DNA from: Eubacteriales bacterium
Lineage (GTDB): Bacteria > Bacillota_A > Clostridia > Christensenellales > Aristaeellaceae
Length of the DNA stretch: 9,066 nt
Direction of reading: 5' to 3'
Assembly (NCBI GenBank): GCA_028692205.1
Contig: JAQUXV010000082.1
Span: 1 to 9,066, forward strand
Shown: positions 5,137 through 9,066 of the stretch, in pieces
Numbering within the stretch: the stretch's first letter is position 1
Layout: every line of letters starts with the position of its first letter
Translations under genes and position numbers: made by a program
The notes under the pieces: generated by a model
The model's input: only the letters and a program-made list of their open reading frames with translations
What the model was told of the DNA's origin: nothing
The model's database searches: none

Positions 5137-6152
5137 TCTTCCGCCTCCAGGGGGTAGTGGCAGGCCACGAAGCGGCCCGGCGCAAGCTCACGCAGCTCCG
5201 GCGCTTCCTGTTTGCACTTCTCTTTGCAATGCGTGCAGCGCGGGTGGAACCGGCAGCCGGACGGCATGTTGATGGGGCTGGGCGTTTCGCCCTCGATGGC
5301 GTATTCGCGGGTGCGGTTAAGCGGGTTCAGCACCGGCGCTGCTTTGGTGAGCACTGAGGTGTAGGGGTGATAGGGGTGGGTGAACACGTCCTCCGACGGG
5401 CCCAACTCCATCACGCTGCCCAGATACATTACCGCCACGCGGTGGGTGATGTAGCGCACCACGCGCAGGTCGTGGGAGATGAACAGAAGCGTCAGCCCCA
5501 GCTGCTGCTGCAAGTCGCCCAGCAGGTTGATAATCTGCGCCTGTATGGATACATCCAGCGCGGACACAGGTTCGTCCGCGATGATGAACTCCGGCTGCAG
5601 CGCCAGCGCCCGCGCGATGCCCACGCGCTGCTGCTGCCCGCCGGAGAACTCGCCGGGGAAACGCGACGCGTAATCGGCGGAGAGCCCGCACATGGCCATC
5701 AGCTCGTAAATGCGCTCCTCCACTTTGTTTGAGGGCACCATTTTGTGCACGCGAAGAATCTCGCCCAAAATTTCCTTTACGGACATGCGGGGGTTCAGGC
5801 TGGAATAGGGATCCTGAAAAATCATCTGCATTTTGGGCCGCACGGTGCGCAGCGCTTTGCCGTTCAGCCGGGTAATGTCCGTGCCGTCGATGATGATTTT
5901 GCCTTTGGTGGGGTCGTACAGGCGGATAATGGTGCGGGCCAGCGTGCTTTTGCCGCAGCCGCTTTCGCCCACCAGCCCGAGGCATTCGCCGCGGTAAACG
6001 GTCAGCGTAACGTCGTCCACGGCCTTCACATACCGCTTGGGCCTGCGCTGAATCGCCTCGATAATGCCGCGCTTGACGGGGAACCATTTGGATACGCCCT
6101 GCGCCTGCACCAGCGGCTGCGTGTGCTGATAATCGATCTTTGTTTCGGCCAT
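5133..6152 (-). CDS. oppF: Peptide-type ABC importer ATPase, OppF/DppF-like, 339 aa
   Basis: One of the two ATPases that power a peptide/nickel/opine-family importer at the inner face of the membrane. Landmarks in order: Walker A 'GESGCGKST' (62-70), Q-loop Gln113 in 'IFQDPYSSLNPR', signature 'FSGGQQQR' (169-176), Walker B 'IIADEP' (190-195), D-loop 'SALD' and switch His227. The C-terminal oligopeptide-ATPase domain contains 'HPYHPYT' (259-265) and Cys300, Cys306, Cys313 and Cys331 in the usual 'GCxFxPRC...C...C' layout, which in some homologues holds an iron-sulfur cluster. The signature, the 'SSLNPR' segment and the second position in the ATPase pair favour OppF over OppD. The start has AAAGGAGG 8 bases upstream and lies 3 bases after the OppD-like stop. 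The gene symbol is by family; substrate is not established. Confidence 0.95.
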   Translation of the reverse strand: MAETKIDYQHTQPLVQAQGVSKWFPVKRGIIEAIQRRPKRYVKAVDDVTLTVYRGECLGLVGESGCGKSTLARTIIRLYDPTKGKIIIDGTDITRLNGKALRTVRPKMQMIFQDPYSSLNPRMSVKEILGEILRVHKMVPSNKVEERIYELMAMCGLSADYASRFPGEFSGGQQQRVGIARALALQPEFIIADEPVSALDVSIQAQIINLLGDLQQQLGLTLLFISHDLRVVRYITHRVAVMYLGSVMELGPSEDVFTHPYHPYTSVLTKAAPVLNPLNRTREYAIEGETPSPINMPSGCRFHPRCTHCKEKCKQEAPELRELAPGRFVACHYPLEAEE

Positions 6153-6155
6153 GCC

Positions 6156-7166
6156 TTACGCCTCCTTTTCCGGTACGGTGATGATGCCCTTGAAGGCGGC
6201 GGTCTGCTCCGCAAAATGGCAGCGCACCATGTGGCCGGGCGCGATTTCCGCAAGCTCCGGGCGTACCTTTTTGCAGATATCCCCGCACATCGTGCAGCGC
6301 GGCGCAAAGGGGCAGCCCTCCGGCAGGTGCGCGAGGTTGGGCGGCGAGCCCGCGATGGCTGTCAGCTTTCCGCCCTTGCCCTCGTTATCCGGCAGGGAGT
6401 GCATGAGGCCGTAGGTGTAGGGGTGGCGCGGATGCGCGAACAGCGTCACCACGTCGCACATTTCCATAATCAGCCCGGCATACATCACGGCCACACGGTC
6501 GCACATCTGCGCGATCACGCCCAGATCGTGGGTTACCAGCACCACGCTCATGTCCAGCTCCTGTTTCAGCTGGTTGATGAGCTTCATAATCTGGTCCTGT
6601 ATGGTTACATCCAGCGCTGTGGTCGGCTCGTCGGCAATCAACAGCTTGGGCTTCGCGCCCAGCGCCATGGCGATCATCGCGCGCTGGCGCATGCCGCCGG
6701 AAAACTGGTGCGTGTATTCCTCGATGCGCGTTTCCGGCGAAGGAATGCCCACCATACGCAGTAGGTCGATGGCCTTCTGCTTCTTTTCCTTGCGGGTCAT
6801 GGGCTGATCGTCGTAGATTTCCATGATCTGCTTTTTAATTTTCAATACCGGCGAGAGCGAGGTCATCGGCTCCTGAAAGATGACCGACATCTGTTTGCCG
6901 CGGTACTTGCGCAGTTCCCGCTCCTTCAGCCCCACAAGGTTCTGGCCGTTGAGCAGAATTTGGCCATCCACCACTTTACCGGGCTTTTTAATCAACCCCA
7001 GAATGGAGCGGCAGGTCTGGCTTTTTCCGCAGCCGCTTTCGCCCACAAGGCCGAAGGTTTCGCCCTTGTACACGCAGAAGGAAACGCCGTCCACGGCCTT
7101 CACCAGTTCTTCGCGGGTCTTGAAATAGGTTTTCAGGTTTTTGACTTCCAATAATTTTTCCGCCAT
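6156..7166 (-). CDS. oppD: Peptide-type ABC importer ATPase, OppD/DppD-like, 336 aa
   Basis: Partner ATPase of the OppF-like protein; the two are expected to form the heterodimeric motor of the importer. Landmarks: Walker A 'GESGCGKSQ' (42-50; Gln after GKS also occurs in E. coli OppD), Q-loop Gln98 in 'IFQEPMTSLSP', signature 'FSGGMRQR' (155-162), Walker B 'LLIADEP' (175-181), D-loop 'TALD' and switch His213. 'HPRHPYTYGL' and Cys285, Cys291, Cys298 and Cys316 mark the C-terminal oligopeptide-ATPase domain. The 'GGMRQR' signature and 'MTSLSP' segment are the OppD form. Ribosome site GGGGAGG is 7 bases before the ATG; the start lies 4 bases after the OppC-like stop. All ATP-binding residues are intact. 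It could equally be named DppD; without the binding protein the cargo is unknown. Confidence 0.95.
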   Translation of the reverse strand: MAEKLLEVKNLKTYFKTREELVKAVDGVSFCVYKGETFGLVGESGCGKSQTCRSILGLIKKPGKVVDGQILLNGQNLVGLKERELRKYRGKQMSVIFQEPMTSLSPVLKIKKQIMEIYDDQPMTRKEKKQKAIDLLRMVGIPSPETRIEEYTHQFSGGMRQRAMIAMALGAKPKLLIADEPTTALDVTIQDQIMKLINQLKQELDMSVVLVTHDLGVIAQMCDRVAVMYAGLIMEMCDVVTLFAHPRHPYTYGLMHSLPDNEGKGGKLTAIAGSPPNLAHLPEGCPFAPRCTMCGDICKKVRPELAEIAPGHMVRCHFAEQTAAFKGIITVPEKEA

Positions 7167-7170
7167 CTTC

Positions 7171-8028
7171 CTACCTCCCCTTCGTGCGAAGAATGTCCGT
7201 GGCCGCGTCGCCCAGCAGGCTCAGGCCCACGCCGGTGATGCCCAGGAACAGGCCGGGGTAGAAGGTCATCCAGGATGCGTAGGTGATGTAGGAACGGCCC
7301 TCGTTCATGATAGCGCCCCACTCCGGGGTGGGCGGCTGTACGCCGAGGCCCAGGAAGCTCATGGCCGCGCCGGTGAGCATGCAAAGCACCATGTCGCTGG
7401 CGGCGAACACGATGGAGGAGGAGATGACGTTGGGCAGCACGTGCCTAAGCAGGATACGCGCGTCCGAGAAGCCCGCCACCTTCGCCGCCTCGATGAACTC
7501 GCTCTCCTTTAGTGAGAACACTTCGGCGCGCACGAGCTTGGCATAGCTCATCCACCCCACAAGCCACAGGGCGATATACAGGTTGATGGTGCCGTTGCCC
7601 AGAATGGAGATGATGGCGATAACCAGAATGGTAAACGGAAAAGCCATCATCACCTCCGTAAAGCGCATCAGCAGGCTGTCCAGCACGCCGCCGTACCACG
7701 CGGCCAGCAAGCCGATGATGCCGCCGAAGATCAGCGGAATCAGCACGCCGAAAAAGCCGATGGAAAGGTCGATCTGCGTGCCGTACACCACGCGGGAGAA
7801 GATGTCGCGGCCGTAGTTGTCGGTGCCAAAAAGGTGTTCCGCCGAGGGGCCCTGCGTGCGGGCGACAATGTTGATTTTATTGGGATCGTAAGGGGCGATC
7901 TGGTCGGGGAAAAAGGCGAACGCGAGCGCGGCCAGCACGATGACGCAGCCGACGATGAATGTGGGGGCCACCAGCCACGCGGGCAGTTTGCGGCGCCTTT
8001 TGGGAGGATTATCGTAATACTTTTTCAT
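7171..8028 (-). CDS. oppC: Peptide-type ABC importer permease, OppC/DppC-like, 285 aa
   Basis: Inner-membrane permease subunit. A basic N-terminal tail (KRRRK, 10-14) precedes the first membrane helix (~17-40), then an external loop with the OppC hallmark 'HLFGTDNYGRDIFSRVVYG' (65-83). Further helices lie at roughly 88-112, 125-145, 148-165, 203-227 and 252-273. The cytoplasmic coupling helix (EAA motif) is 'EAAKVAGFSDARILLRHVLP' (180-199), followed by 'SFLGLGVQPPTPEWG' (224-238), both diagnostic. AGGAGG stands 6 bases before the ATG, and the OppB-like gene's TAG stop overlaps it, so the two permeases are translationally coupled. Size and motif positions are normal. It pairs with the OppB-like subunit to make the pore. 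Peptide, nickel and opine importers share this family, so specificity is open. Confidence 0.95.
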   Translation of the reverse strand: MKKYYDNPPKRRRKLPAWLVAPTFIVGCVIVLAALAFAFFPDQIAPYDPNKINIVARTQGPSAEHLFGTDNYGRDIFSRVVYGTQIDLSIGFFGVLIPLIFGGIIGLLAAWYGGVLDSLLMRFTEVMMAFPFTILVIAIISILGNGTINLYIALWLVGWMSYAKLVRAEVFSLKESEFIEAAKVAGFSDARILLRHVLPNVISSSIVFAASDMVLCMLTGAAMSFLGLGVQPPTPEWGAIMNEGRSYITYASWMTFYPGLFLGITGVGLSLLGDAATDILRTKGR

Positions 8029-8038
8029 GCGCCGCCTC

Positions 8039-9066
8039 CTATAGCTTTACCCTGGGATCCAGGAAGGAATAAACGATATCGGTAATCAGGTTGATCACCA
8101 GCACCAGCAGGGCGAACAGAAACACCACGGATTGTACGGTGGTATAGTCCCGGCTGCTGATAGCCTCATACGTCAGCTTGCCGATGCCCGGCAGGGAGAA
8201 AACAGTCTCGATAATCACGCTGCCGCCCAGCAGCGCGGCCATGCGCATGGAAAGCAGCGTAACCGTGGAGACCATGGAGTTGCGGAATATGTGCCGGTTG
8301 CGCACCGCGCGGGCGGAAATGCCCTTGCTGCGGGCAAAGTCCACATAATCCTGGCGGGTAATATCCACCACGGAATTGCGCATATTGCGGATGAGGATGG
8401 CGCCCGTCATCAGCGACTGGGTAAAAGCGGGCATAATGAGGCACTTGAACTGCGTCCACGCGTTAGTCGGGTCCCACCCGCCCGCGGGGAGCCACTTTAA
8501 TTTCAGGGAGAACAAAATCATCAATAACAAGCCGACCCAGAACGATGGCATCGCAATCGCCACCAGCGTGGAAAGGCGGATGGCGTGGTCGGCGCTTTTA
8601 TCCTTTTTAATGCCGGAAATATATCCGAGCGGAATGGCAAACAAAAGACCCAACAGGGTGGAAAACAGCGTCAGCTTAATGGTAACGGGCAGACGCTCCA
8701 GAATAATATCCGCCACGGGGCGCGAATACTGCAGCGACGTACCCAGATCCATGCTGACCAGATCTTTCAGGTAAATCCAGTATTGCATGTAAAGCGGCTG
8801 ATCCAGCCCCAGTTTCACGCGCATGGCTTCCACCGTGGCTTCCCGCGCCTTTTCCCCCGCGAGGATTCGCGCGGGATCGCCGGGGATCAGGTGAATCATC
8901 AAAAAAGTGATGATGGTGACCACCAGCAGCACGGGGATAATCTGCAGCGTGCGCTTGAGAATATAGTTGAGTTGGCGCAAAAACTTCACCGCCTTTGAAA
9001 AGTTGGACACCGCAAGCGCCGGGTTGCTTTCGCGCACCGGCCCGGCCTGCCGGAAAGCCCCGCGCG
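8039..9066 (-). CDS. oppB: Peptide-type ABC importer permease, OppB/DppB-like (5' end may lie outside window)
   Basis: Inner-membrane permease subunit. The first membrane helix is in 'YILKRTLQIIPVLLVVTIIT', the usual OppB start, followed by the hallmark loop 'HLIPGDPARILAG' and 'LGLDQPLYMQYWIYL', then five more hydrophobic segments. The EAA coupling motif is in 'DYVDFARSKGISARAVRNRH', and 'ETVFSLPGIGKLTYEAI' plus the ending 'FLDPRVKL' are diagnostic. The N-terminus is uncertain. The frame is open to the window edge with no ATG; GTG at 9037 has no ribosome site; TTG at 8980 (MRQLNYILKR...) would give a family-typical N-terminus, with a weak GGTGA 5 bases before it. The range given therefore runs to the edge. 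It is the first transporter gene seen. No substrate-binding lipoprotein gene is present, so it presumably lies further upstream. Confidence 0.92.
   Translation of the reverse strand, partial: RGAFRQAGPVRESNPALAVSNFSKAVKFLRQLNYILKRTLQIIPVLLVVTIITFLMIHLIPGDPARILAGEKAREATVEAMRVKLGLDQPLYMQYWIYLKDLVSMDLGTSLQYSRPVADIILERLPVTIKLTLFSTLLGLLFAIPLGYISGIKKDKSADHAIRLSTLVAIAMPSFWVGLLLMILFSLKLKWLPAGGWDPTNAWTQFKCLIMPAFTQSLMTGAILIRNMRNSVVDITRQDYVDFARSKGISARAVRNRHIFRNSMVSTVTLLSMRMAALLGGSVIIETVFSLPGIGKLTYEAISSRDYTTVQSVVFLFALLVLVINLITDIVYSFLDPRVKL

Noticed and set aside
4393..5157. Plus-strand open frame of 254 codons opposite creatininase copy 1
   Set aside because: It mirrors the real gene's extent almost exactly and has no recognisable protein features.
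5745..6764. Plus-strand open frame of 339 codons opposite the ATPase genes
   Set aside because: His- and Ala-rich shadow of the OppF/OppD-like genes, whose Walker, signature and Cys motifs are complete on the other strand.
1..9066. CRISPR array, tRNA, rRNA, transposase or phage gene
   Set aside because: No regularly spaced repeats, no cloverleaf or rRNA-like stretches, and no protein with transposase, integrase or phage motifs was seen in any frame.

Overview
The window most likely comes from a moderately high-GC Firmicute, probably an anaerobic gut-type Clostridium relative. The support is strong AGGAGG-type ribosome binding sites in front of nearly every gene, a sigma-A-like promoter, short-hairpin terminators, and secreted proteins with simple Sec signal peptides. 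This is inferred from sequence style; there is no rRNA or marker gene here to settle it. Almost all coding is on the minus strand, so transcription runs from the right edge toward the left.

Right two thirds (9066 down to 2528): one tightly packed minus-strand operon of seven genes. In transcription order these are two permeases (OppB-like, 5' end open at the window edge; OppC-like), two ATPases (OppD-like, OppF-like), two tandem creatininase-family amidohydrolases, and an M42 aminopeptidase. Gaps are -4 to +10 bases and each start has a Shine-Dalgarno sequence, usually buried in the end of the preceding gene. The four transporter parts form a peptide/nickel/opine-type ABC importer. The substrate-binding lipoprotein is not in the window and is presumably to the right. 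The cargo is probably a small peptide or amide that the three metal-dependent hydrolases then break down in the cytoplasm. The exact substrate cannot be read from the sequence.

Middle (1651-2527): about 880 bases without a convincing gene. Next to the operon end are stacked hairpins that look like terminators. They include a 29-base hairpin-bearing unit present twice (27 of 29 identical), 213 bases apart, with a hairpin-rich block between the copies. Further left is an AT-rich spacer holding a good sigma-A-type promoter (TTGACT, 17 bases, TATCTT) firing leftward, followed by a leader of about 325 bases.

Left (375-1650): a two-gene minus-strand unit encoding small exported proteins. One has two bacterial SH3-like domains; the other is a 172-residue secreted protein with a possible PsbP/DcrB-like fold. 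A long hairpin terminator follows. The leftmost 112 bases hold the 3' end of a convergent plus-strand gene, followed by a 15-bp perfect hairpin; 113-374 is non-coding and rich in inverted repeats.

I did not find a clear new defence or mobile system. The most interesting items are the transporter/double-creatininase/M42 operon, the duplicated hairpin unit around 2113-2354, and the long leader upstream of the SH3 gene.
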